From Roseomonas aeriglobus (GTDB lineage Bacteria > Pseudomonadota > Alphaproteobacteria > Sphingomonadales > Sphingomonadaceae): a stretch of DNA of 64,000 nucleotides. This document shows, in pieces, positions 36,919 to 44,531 of this stretch. The number at the start of each line of letters is the position of its first letter. The first letter of the stretch is position 1. The notes below the pieces were generated by a model. That model was given only the letters and a program-made list of their open reading frames with translations, ran no database searches and had not been told where the DNA came from. Location of the stretch: assembly GCA_016937575.1 (NCBI GenBank), contig JAFHKN010000002.1:1798001-1862000 (forward strand). The letters are read 5' to 3'. The position numbers and the translations under genes are program-made.

Positions 36919-38335
36919 TCGCCGCCGCATCCGACGCGCGCCAGCCAAGCCCCAACGCCTTGTTCACGCCGATATAGCTGGTGCTCAGCCCCGCCTTGGC
37001 CTGGGCGACCGCAATCCGCGCCGCGATCTGCTGGCGTTCGATATCGAGCTGGTCGATCAGCCGGCTGGTACCCGCCGCGACGCGCTGACGGTTGAGCGCG
37101 GCGGCACGAGTTGCGGTCGCCTCCGCCTGGGCCAGTTGCCCGAGTTGCAGGCGCGTATTGGCAAAGCGGGACAGCTGCGTTTCGGCATCCTGCAACGCTT
37201 CCAATACCGTGCGGCGATAGGTCGCGTCGGCCTGGTCGCGCTGCGCCTCGGATGCCCGCGTCGCCGCCTTCGCTCGGCCGAAGTCGAGGAACGACCAACT
37301 TAGGGACGGCGCGGCCAGCGTCGTGAGGTTGCCGAGATCGAACACCGCCCCGGGGTTTGTCCCGCCCAGGCCCAGCAGCCCGAGGAAGCGGACCGTGGGC
37401 AGTTCCTTCGCCTTGTTGACGCCGACACCCGCCGTCGCTGCCGCCAGCTGCCGCTCTGCCGCGCGCACGTCGGGCCGTCGCGCGATCAGCTGCGCCGGAT
37501 CGCCGACCGCGACCTGCGCCGGTGGCAACGGCACCGGCGTCACCGTACTGAGCGTCGCATCGAGCGCACCGGGCGCGCGGCCGGTCAGGACCGCGAGCTG
37601 GTTGAGATACTCGTCGCGCTGGGCGGCCAGCGGGATCGCCTGCGCCTGCGTCTGCTCCAGCTGCCCCTGCAAGCGTTCGAGATCGAGCTTCGACGCGGTG
37701 CCCTGCGCATAGCGCTGGCGCGTCAACGCGATCTGACGTTGCTGGAGGTCGGTCGATTGCGCGTTCAGTCGAATGCGTTCCTGCACGTCGCGCAGCGCCA
37801 CATAGGCCTGTGCGACCCCGGCGGTAAGCGACACCTGCGCATCCGCCAGATCGGCGATCCGCGCGCCGACGGACGCGTTAGCCTGCTCGTTCGCGCGTCG
37901 CCCGCCGCCGAACAGGTCGAGTTCCCACGCGGCATTCAGCCCCAGGTTGTAGAAGGTCAGGTCGGTGCCCGCCCCCTGCCCGCCGGTCGGCGGCAGGTCG
38001 GCGCGGATGACCGTGCCGTTGGCGCTGACGCTGGGCAGCTGGCTCGTCTTCTGCTGCCGCGCCTGCGCCTGCGCCTCGCGCACCCGCGCGGTGACCTGAT
38101 CGATCGTCGGGCTGTGCGCCAGCGCGTCGGCGACGAGTCTGTTGAGCAGCGGGTCGTCGAACCCTTCCCACCAGTTCGACAACGCGGGCGCGTCGGCGGT
38201 CGTCTGCGGCGTCGCCCGAGCGAAGCTGCCACGCGCGACGGCGTCGGACGCGGTCGCCGGCGGACCGGCATAGTTCGGACCGACCGTGCAGCCCGGCAGC
38301 AGCACCGGGAAGACGAGAAACAGGGACTTTCGCAT
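36872..38335 (-). CDS. NodT-family RND/MFS efflux outer membrane lipoprotein
   Basis: 487 aa. Lipoprotein signal with lipobox LLPGC (Cys16) followed by TVGPNY, the family hallmark. Two OEP (TolC-like) repeats of long helices follow, including the GGGRRANEQANASVG region. It is the outer-membrane channel of the tripartite pump whose transporter and fusion protein lie just upstream. Its ATG overlaps the transporter's stop (ATGA). Its 3' end overlaps the convergent tetR gene by 47 bp. Confidence 0.92.
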   Translation of the reverse strand: MRKSLFLVFPVLLPGCTVGPNYAGPPATASDAVARGSFARATPQTTADAPALSNWWEGFDDPLLNRLVADALAHSPTIDQVTARVREAQAQARQQKTSQLPSVSANGTVIRADLPPTGGQGAGTDLTFYNLGLNAAWELDLFGGGRRANEQANASVGARIADLADAQVSLTAGVAQAYVALRDVQERIRLNAQSTDLQQRQIALTRQRYAQGTASKLDLERLQGQLEQTQAQAIPLAAQRDEYLNQLAVLTGRAPGALDATLSTVTPVPLPPAQVAVGDPAQLIARRPDVRAAERQLAAATAGVGVNKAKELPTVRFLGLLGLGGTNPGAVFDLGNLTTLAAPSLSWSFLDFGRAKAATRASEAQRDQADATYRRTVLEALQDAETQLSRFANTRLQLGQLAQAEATATRAAALNRQRVAAGTSRLIDQLDIERQQIAARIAVAQAKAGLSTSYIGVNKALGLGWRASDAAAISGGADRKTAGPAPR

Positions 38336-39897
38336 CAATGCACCATCGCCGGGCCGGCGCCCTTGGGCAGCGGCCGAAGGAAGAGGACGAGCGGCAGCAC
38401 GGCCAGGGTGCCCACGCCCATGATCCAGAAGATGTCGTTGTAGGTCATCGTCAGTGCCTGCAGCTGGATCTGCTGGCTGAGCAGCCGCAGGCCGGCGGCC
38501 TGGTCGCCGACCGCCGCACCGAGCCCGCCGACATAGGCCTGAACATCGGCGCTGTTGGCGTTCAGCGTCTCCTCCAGCCGGCGCGAGTGAAACCACATCC
38601 GTTGGTCCTGCAGGACCGAAATGCCGGCCAGTGCGAAGCTGCCGCCCAGATTGCGCGCCGCGTTGAACAGGCCGGACGCGTCGCCCGCTTCCTCCGGCGG
38701 TACCGACCGCACGACCGCCTGGCTGAGGAACAACATGCCCAGGATCTGCCCGACGCCTCGCAGCAGCTGCGATTCGGTGAAGTCGCCGCCTGCGGATCCG
38801 GCGGTCAGGGTCGCATCGAGCAGCGCGCTGAACCCCATGATGAACAGACCCGCCGCGACCGCGATCCGGATGTCGACCCGCTTCAGCAAGATGGGCACGA
38901 TCGCCATCATGAACAGGCTGGGGATGCCTGACAGCAAAACGACCTTGCCTGCCTGCAACGCATTATAGCCTGCGATCGCCGCCAGGAACTGGGGGATGGC
39001 ATAGCTGGTGCCATAAAGGACGACGCCCAGCACGATTCCCATCAAGATGACTGCGCCGAACTGACGATCGCGTAGCAGCTTCAACTTCACGATCGGGCTC
39101 TTGGCGAAGACCTGTCCCCAGGCGATCATGCCGAAGCCGATGATCGTGATCGCGAACATCCAGCGGATCAGCTCGGACGAGAACCACTGCTCGCGCTGAC
39201 CGTCTTCCAGGAACACGGTGAGACCGCCCAGGCCGAGCGCGAGCCCGGCGATGCCGATCCAGTCCGCCTCACCCAACAGCTCCGGCTTCGCCTTTTCATG
39301 CGGCAGGCCGACCAGCAGCAGCGTGATCAGGATCGCGCAGATCGGCACGTTGATGAAAAAGGCATAGTGCCAGCTGATATTCTCGGTCAGCCACCCACCG
39401 ACCAGAGGCCCCAGCACCGGGCCCATGATCGCGGTCACGCCGAATGCGGCGATGCCGACCGGTTGCTGCGCCGGGGGCAGGCGCTGGGCGATGATTGTCT
39501 GCGCGGTCGGGATCATCGCGCCACCGGTGAACCCCTGCCCGATCCGACCGATGATCATCATCGTCAGGTTGGTCGAAATGCCGCAGAGAACGGAGAACGC
39601 CGTGAACAGCCCGGCGGCGATCAACAGGAAGGTGCGCAGGCCGAGCAGCCGCTGCAGCCAGGCGGCCATCGGGATGATGACGATCTCGGCCACCAGATAG
39701 GCGGTGGCGATCCACGTCCCCTCCGTCCCGCTCGCGCCGATTTCGCCCTGGATGGTCGGCAGGGCGGAATTGACGATCGAGATGTCGAGCGTCGCCATCA
39801 GCGCGCCGAGCGTGCCGGCAGCGACCGCGAGCCAGGCGGTCAGGTCCGCGCGTTCGCCCGGTGCCGGGCGGCCGGTGGCCAGGGCGGCGCTGGCCAT
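38335..39897 (-). CDS. DHA2-family (EmrB/QacA-type) drug:H+ antiporter
   Basis: 520 aa with about 14 membrane segments. It contains the MFS motif region LDISIVNSALPTIQGEIGASGTEGTWIATAYL (motif D1), motif A-like RLLGLRTFLL and motif C GPVLGPLVGGWLTE. EmrB-type pumps export hydrophobic drugs using the proton gradient. It begins 1 nt after the fusion-protein stop and overlaps the channel gene, so the three genes are tightly coupled. Confidence 0.93.
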   Translation of the reverse strand: MASAALATGRPAPGERADLTAWLAVAAGTLGALMATLDISIVNSALPTIQGEIGASGTEGTWIATAYLVAEIVIIPMAAWLQRLLGLRTFLLIAAGLFTAFSVLCGISTNLTMMIIGRIGQGFTGGAMIPTAQTIIAQRLPPAQQPVGIAAFGVTAIMGPVLGPLVGGWLTENISWHYAFFINVPICAILITLLLVGLPHEKAKPELLGEADWIGIAGLALGLGGLTVFLEDGQREQWFSSELIRWMFAITIIGFGMIAWGQVFAKSPIVKLKLLRDRQFGAVILMGIVLGVVLYGTSYAIPQFLAAIAGYNALQAGKVVLLSGIPSLFMMAIVPILLKRVDIRIAVAAGLFIMGFSALLDATLTAGSAGGDFTESQLLRGVGQILGMLFLSQAVVRSVPPEEAGDASGLFNAARNLGGSFALAGISVLQDQRMWFHSRRLEETLNANSADVQAYVGGLGAAVGDQAAGLRLLSQQIQLQALTMTYNDIFWIMGVGTLAVLPLVLFLRPLPKGAGPAMVH

Positions 39898-39898
39898 G

Positions 39899-41053
39899 TC
39901 AGCGCGCCTTTTCCTGCTGCTCGCGAACGCGCTTGATGTCGTCCTTGGCCGAAATCGTATCGACCGTGACCGTCACCGACAGGCCCGGAACCAGCAGGCG
40001 CCGTGCGGCAGGCGTCGCCTCGATCGAGACGCGCACGGGCACGCGCTGCGTGATCTTGGTGAAATTGCCCGTCGCATTCTGCGGCGGCAGCAGCGAGAAT
40101 TGCGCGCCCGTGCCCGGCGCCAGGCTCTCGACCCGACCCTTCAGCACCATACCGTCCAGCGCATCGACCTTGATATCGACCGGCTGCCCCGGCCGCATCA
40201 GCGCCAGCTGCGTTTCCTTGAAATTGGCGGTGACGTAGATCTTGTCGAGCGGGACGATCGACATCAGCCGGGTGCCGGCCTGGACGAACTGACCGAGCGT
40301 TACCGTCTTGTCGCCCACGCGCCCGCCGATCGCGGCGGTCAGCGTCGTCGCGCCGACATCGACATTCGCCGCGGCCAGCTGCGCGCGCGCAGCCTGTCCC
40401 TGCGCTTCCCCCTGGCGGATCTGGGTCTGGATCGTGCCGACGCGGCGGTCCTGCGCGGCCAGCGTTGCGGCGGACGAGCGCACATTCTCGGCCGATTGGC
40501 GCGCCGTCGCCTCGAGGCGGGCGAGCTGTTCGCGCGTTTCCGCACCCGATGCCGCGAGCGGGCGATACCGCGCGACTTCCTGGGCGTCGAACGCGGCCTT
40601 TACCCGCGCGGCGGCCAGCTGGGCGCGGGCCTGCTCGATCGCGGCATATTGCTCGCGCACCTGCGCGCGGGCGGCGTCGGCCTGAGCGCCGGCGAGTGCG
40701 ATCTGGGCTTCCGCCTGCGCGGCCTGGGCACGCGCATTACGCGGATCGATCCGGACGAGCGGCTGCCCGGCGCGGACGTCCTGGTTCTCGTTCACCAGCA
40801 CCGCCGAGACATAGCCGGCAACCCGCGGCGCGACCGTGACCATGTCGGCCTGGATCGTCGCGTCGTTGGTTTCCTCCAGATATTTGCCGTGCGTCTGGTA
40901 GTTCATGAACCAGATGCCGCCTGCGACAAGCACGGCGACGGCGAGAACCAGCAAAATCAGCTTGGCGCGCCCGCTCAGACGCTTCTTGTTCGCCGCGCCT
41001 TCGTCGTCGGTCGTCGCATCGGGCCGGTCCCCACCTGTCGGCATGTCGCTCAT
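39899..41053 (-). CDS. HlyD/EmrA-family membrane fusion protein
   Basis: 384 aa. One N-terminal TM (about 30-50, AKLILLVLAVAVLVAGGIWFM), a lipoyl/biotinyl half-motif (VTVAPRVAGYVSAVLVNENQDVRAGQPL), a long helical hairpin of Ala/Gln-rich coiled coil (about 105-220), then beta-barrel segments. It is the periplasmic adaptor of the tripartite efflux pump and the first gene of the operon; the palindrome at 41098-41118 lies 45 bp upstream. Confidence 0.93.
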   Translation of the reverse strand: MSDMPTGGDRPDATTDDEGAANKKRLSGRAKLILLVLAVAVLVAGGIWFMNYQTHGKYLEETNDATIQADMVTVAPRVAGYVSAVLVNENQDVRAGQPLVRIDPRNARAQAAQAEAQIALAGAQADAARAQVREQYAAIEQARAQLAAARVKAAFDAQEVARYRPLAASGAETREQLARLEATARQSAENVRSSAATLAAQDRRVGTIQTQIRQGEAQGQAARAQLAAANVDVGATTLTAAIGGRVGDKTVTLGQFVQAGTRLMSIVPLDKIYVTANFKETQLALMRPGQPVDIKVDALDGMVLKGRVESLAPGTGAQFSLLPPQNATGNFTKITQRVPVRVSIEATPAARRLLVPGLSVTVTVDTISAKDDIKRVREQQEKAR

Positions 41054-41097
41054 GAAACGGACTTTCGTTTGAACGGTCGTCTATCGAACGCGCAGTT

Positions 41098-41118
41098 AAG
41101 CGGACACAGTGTCCACTT
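41098..41118. promoter_or_regulatory. TetR-type operator upstream of the efflux operon
   Basis: AAG-c-GGACAC-a-GTGTCC-a-CTT: an inner 13 bp perfect palindrome (GGACAC/GTGTCC) extended by matched AAG/CTT, 45 bp upstream of the fusion-protein start. Length and symmetry fit a TetR dimer, most simply the product of 36334-36918. Confidence 0.65.
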
Positions 41119-41244
41119 CAAGGCCGATCACGTGCAATTCGCGGCTTGTCGATTGCCGAACATGCAAGCGTCCAGACCACATCGGCACCAAGTCGCGCGT
41201 CATGCGTCTGTGACGGACACTTTCGAGTTCTACGGTGCCCGACC

Positions 41245-41442
41245 ATGACCATCCCCACGTCCACCCGCCCGACCCTGATCGCTTTCGCTGCAACGCTTGC
41301 CGTCGCGGCGATCGGTGCAGCGGGGATGATGGTGTGGCGCCGCCGCGACGCGACACGTGACGACAGCATCGAGCCACGACACATGCCAGGGTCTGCGGCA
41401 AATATTCACGTGGCCGGTGGTGTACCACTGGAGAGGCGCTGA
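41245..41442 (+). CDS. Possible small single-pass membrane protein
   Basis: 65 aa: one hydrophobic segment (LIAFAATLAVAAIGAAGMMVW, about 11-31) followed by basic RRRDATR and a polar tail. There is a weak ribosome site and no recognisable family. It is the only plausible frame in the otherwise gene-free 41119-41562 stretch, in which I see no other signal. Codon usage is unremarkable, so it may be spurious. Confidence 0.3.
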   Translation: MTIPTSTRPTLIAFAATLAVAAIGAAGMMVWRRRDATRDDSIEPRHMPGSAANIHVAGGVPLERR

Positions 41443-41562
41443 GTCCGTCCACCGTCCGCGCCGGGCAGTCACCGACAACGAACTCCGACAAACCCAGGGC
41501 GCGCGGGGGTGGCTTGCGCGTCCGCCCAACCCGCTCCTCCCGAACACCCAGCAAATCAGGCG

Positions 41563-41886
41563 CTACTGCTGCGCGGAAACCAACGCCGCGATCAGCGCCG
41601 GCTCGTCGCCCTTGGCGATCTGTGCGCCGTACACCGTCCGCATCTTGTCGATCGTCGCCGCCCACTTCTCGGCCGGCAGCTTGGGCTGGGTGGTGATCAT
41701 CTCCACCGAATGACACGCGAGACACGACCGCTCGATCAATGCCGGGTCCGTGCCACCCAAGGTGGTCGCCGGATCATCGGGCAGCGAGATGCGAACCATC
41801 TCATCCACCTTGGGCGCAGCCGGCGCGTCGGCTTGACCGCCACAGGCGGCAAGCGCGACGGGCAAAAGGAGAGCGATCCGCCTCAT
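41563..41886 (-). CDS. Lipoprotein c-type cytochrome (sulfite dehydrogenase subunit B-like)
   Basis: 107 aa. Lipobox LAAC (Cys15) and one haem site CLACH (Cys55-Cys58-His59); a downstream Met, such as Met81, may be the sixth ligand. Its ATG overlaps the stop of the molybdopterin enzyme (ATGA), the arrangement of sorA-sorB pairs in which the cytochrome accepts electrons from sulfite oxidation. It is anchored in the periplasm through its lipid. Confidence 0.85.
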   Translation of the reverse strand: MRRIALLLPVALAACGGQADAPAAPKVDEMVRISLPDDPATTLGGTDPALIERSCLACHSVEMITTQPKLPAEKWAATIDKMRTVYGAQIAKGDEPALIAALVSAQQ

Positions 41887-43091
41887 GCCGCCCGCACTCC
41901 GATCGTCTCGATCCGATTATGCATATAGCCGGCCGGGTTCCAGATCGGATCGCTGGTCTGCACGACCCCGTCGCTATTGGTGCACCGGACCGCCAGCCGG
42001 TAGTTCCCCGGCGCCACCCCGCCCCCGGTTAGGTCCCACCGCCGGAAGCCGTAGGTGCCCATGTCCGGCCCCAATCGCGCGGCATGCCAGCTGCGCCCGC
42101 CGTCCATCGACAGCTCGACCGACCGCACGCCGGTCGCCCCGCCAAAGGCGATCCCGCGCACCGCAAACGGCGACCGCGCGACGATCGTATCGCCATCGGC
42201 CATGTTGGTGATGAACGCGCGCGGGTTCATGACGCTGATGGGCTCGGTCGGAAAATCCTTTGCCCCGGGCGCCACGCTCGCACGCGCCGCGGTCGGGATG
42301 CGATAGGCCTTGTCCATCCAGTAATTCGTATCGGGCGCGTCGAGCACCTCGATGCTGCTCAGCGCCTTGATCCAATAGGTCGAATACCAGCCCGGCACGA
42401 TCAGACGCAGCGGATATCCGTTCAGCATCGGCAACCGCTCGCCGTTCATCAGGAAGGCGAGCATGACCTCCCCGTCGCGGGCATGATCGATGCCGAGCGA
42501 CTTCAGGAACGGGGGCGCCCCGGACGGCGGCCGATCGAGCCCGCCGAAGCGCACCGCGACGGCCCCCGGTGCGACGCCGGCGCGGTCGAGCACGTCGCGC
42601 AGGCGTACCCCGCCCCAACGCGCATTGCCCATCGCGCCGTGGCCCCATTGCGCGCCCGGCACGCGTGGCACGAAGTGGCCGCGCGAATTGCCCGAACATT
42701 GGTTGACCGCCGCGATCTCGAACCGTGGCATCGCCATCAGGTCGGCCAGCGACAGGCTCAACCGCTGCCGTACCGCGCCGCTCACCGCCACGCGGTGCTT
42801 CGCCCCGTCGATCGCCGTCGGAATATCGGCATAATGCCAACGGACGAAGAACCGGTCGTTGGGCGTGAACACCCCGTCGTCGAACACCGTCATCGGCGTT
42901 TCGAGCAGCGGCGCGCGGGTCCGCTGCAGGATCATCGACCCCTTTTCGGGAAAGGCACTCGTCATCGGTCGGCCCGCATTGCCGCCGGGCAGCTTCAGGT
43001 CGAACAGCGCCTGCGCAAATGCAGGCGTCCCAGCGGCCGCGCCACCGGCGGCGAGCACCCTCAAGGCATGGCGTCGATCGATCGCGGTCAT
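41883..43091 (-). CDS. Sulfite-oxidase-family molybdopterin enzyme (SorA-like)
   Basis: 402 aa. A twin-arginine-like signal (DRRHALRVLAAGGAAAGTPAFA) precedes the Mo-pterin domain with the Mo-ligand Cys132 in VNQCSGNSRG, and PGWYSTYWIKAL. The C-terminal dimerisation domain carries GVRSVELSMDGGRSW. The family oxidises sulfite to sulfate; other substrates (reductive repair, as in MsrP) are less likely given the cytochrome partner. Start ATG 43091; ATG 43100 is also possible. It lies 166 bp from mobA, a pterin-cofactor gene. Confidence 0.88.
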   Translation of the reverse strand: MTAIDRRHALRVLAAGGAAAGTPAFAQALFDLKLPGGNAGRPMTSAFPEKGSMILQRTRAPLLETPMTVFDDGVFTPNDRFFVRWHYADIPTAIDGAKHRVAVSGAVRQRLSLSLADLMAMPRFEIAAVNQCSGNSRGHFVPRVPGAQWGHGAMGNARWGGVRLRDVLDRAGVAPGAVAVRFGGLDRPPSGAPPFLKSLGIDHARDGEVMLAFLMNGERLPMLNGYPLRLIVPGWYSTYWIKALSSIEVLDAPDTNYWMDKAYRIPTAARASVAPGAKDFPTEPISVMNPRAFITNMADGDTIVARSPFAVRGIAFGGATGVRSVELSMDGGRSWHAARLGPDMGTYGFRRWDLTGGGVAPGNYRLAVRCTNSDGVVQTSDPIWNPAGYMHNRIETIGVRAA

Positions 43092-43257
43092 AAGCGCCAT
43101 TGGACCAGAGGCGGTGCGGCTAGGCAAGCGTTCGTGGTGTGCAGCTATCGCACCATCCCCCCTTCAGGGATGGGCCCATCCAGGCGCGCCTCGCGGGGAG
43201 CACGCCCCCCGCCCCCGCCCCGCCCTCCGCCAGGGTTGGGCTTGGAACATGCGGACC

Positions 43258-43776
43258 TCAGCGGGCGAGATAGTCGGCCAAATCCTCGGGCCGGTTGATA
43301 TTCGCCAGCCCCAGCGCCGGCGCGGGCCGAGCGCCGCAGTCCCGCGCCCAGGCCCGTAGCGAGCGGTCATCGCTCCCGGCCAGAAAGGTGTCGATCCGAT
43401 CCGCCAGCACCGCGGGCCAAAGCCCGATCACCGGGCAATCTTCGGCGAAGCCGGGCGCCTCACCCAATCGTGCCACCAGATTTGCCGGTACGTCGGGAAC
43501 ATCGCACGGCACGGTCAGCACCCGCGCGTAGCCACCGTCCGCCGCCGCCCGCAGCGCAGCGGCAAGCCCACCGAGCGGCCCCAGTCCCGCCGCCGGGCGA
43601 TCCGGCACCGACCGAAATCCCTCCAGCGTCCGCCCGCACAGGATCACCGCATCGCACTGCTCCACCAGACGCGCGGCAATCCGATCGATCATCCGCTGGC
43701 CCGCAACGTCGGCGAGCGCCTTGTCGCTACCGAACCGCCGCGCCTGCCCGCCAGCCAGGATCGCACCGAGGATCAT
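43258..43776 (-). CDS. mobA: Molybdenum cofactor guanylyltransferase
   Basis: 172 aa. Nucleotidyltransferase signature ILAGGQARRFGSDKAL at the N-terminus, the GPLGGLAAALRAA helix and the metal-binding LTVPCDVPDVP. It attaches GMP to molybdopterin to give the bis-MGD cofactor of DMSO-reductase-type enzymes, including formate dehydrogenase. The start overlaps the fdhD stop (ATGA). Sulfite-oxidase enzymes do not need this form, so it serves some other enzyme outside the window. Confidence 0.93.
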   Translation of the reverse strand: MILGAILAGGQARRFGSDKALADVAGQRMIDRIAARLVEQCDAVILCGRTLEGFRSVPDRPAAGLGPLGGLAAALRAAADGGYARVLTVPCDVPDVPANLVARLGEAPGFAEDCPVIGLWPAVLADRIDTFLAGSDDRSLRAWARDCGARPAPALGLANINRPEDLADYLAR

Positions 43777-44531
43777 GGCACCAGCATCGCGTCGGCACGC
43801 ACGAGCACGCGCAGCGGCAGGCCGGCATCGTCCGCGCGCGTCACGGCCAGGCGCGTCGGGGCGGAGACGGTCGCAAGCATCGGACAGCCGCCGAGCACCG
43901 CCTTCTCGACCAGTTCGTAAGAGCAGCGCGACGTCAGCAGCGCGAAGCCGCCGTCCCAGCCAAGGCCGCCGCGGCGCATCGCCCCGATCAGCTTGTCGAA
44001 CGCGTTGTGCCGTCCGACATCCTCGCGCACCAGGCGGATGGTGCCGTCGGCAGCACAGAGCGCCGCCGCATGTACCGCGCCGGTCTGCGCATTCAGCGGT
44101 TGATGCGCGCGCAAATGCGCCTGCGCGCGAAACACCGCCGCATCGTCGGCGCGGCACCGGGCGGCTACCCGCGGCAGGGGGCGCATAGCCTGTTCGAGGT
44201 TCTCGACCCCGCACAGACCGCACGACGATTCCGAGGTGCGATGACGCACCCGCGCCGCCAATGTCGCCGCCGCCTCGGCATCCAGCGTCAGCCGGACGAT
44301 CCACCCCCCGAGCGTCGCTGCATCATGGACATCGACATCGACCGGCGCGCCGGGGGTCAGCAATCGTTCCGACACGGCAAACCCGACCGCGAGATCCGCA
44401 AGATCGGCCGGCGTCGCCATCAGCACGGCATAACCGACGCCGTTCACTTCGATCGCGATCGGCACTTCGTCGGCGAGTGCGCGATCGACTTTGGTCCGCG
44501 TGCCGTCCGCCGCGACGCGGGTCAGCGTCAT
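43773..44531 (-). CDS. fdhD: Formate dehydrogenase accessory sulfurtransferase
   Basis: 252 aa. FdhD delivers sulfur to the Mo-bis-MGD cofactor of formate dehydrogenase. The swinging-loop CxxC is Cys104-Gly-Leu-Cys107 (SSCGLCG), and GAVHAAAL, REDVGRHNAFDKLIGA and LTSRCSYELV are family signatures. It overlaps by 4 nt both mobA downstream and the sensor kinase upstream. Confidence 0.95.
   Translation of the reverse strand: MTLTRVAADGTRTKVDRALADEVPIAIEVNGVGYAVLMATPADLADLAVGFAVSERLLTPGAPVDVDVHDAATLGGWIVRLTLDAEAAATLAARVRHRTSESSCGLCGVENLEQAMRPLPRVAARCRADDAAVFRAQAHLRAHQPLNAQTGAVHAAALCAADGTIRLVREDVGRHNAFDKLIGAMRRGGLGWDGGFALLTSRCSYELVEKAVLGGCPMLATVSAPTRLAVTRADDAGLPLRVLVRADAMLVP

Noticed and set aside
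43153..43173. Hairpin CCATCCC/GGGATGG after mobA as an intrinsic terminator
   Set aside because: No U-tract on either strand and a 7 nt loop; too weak to call.
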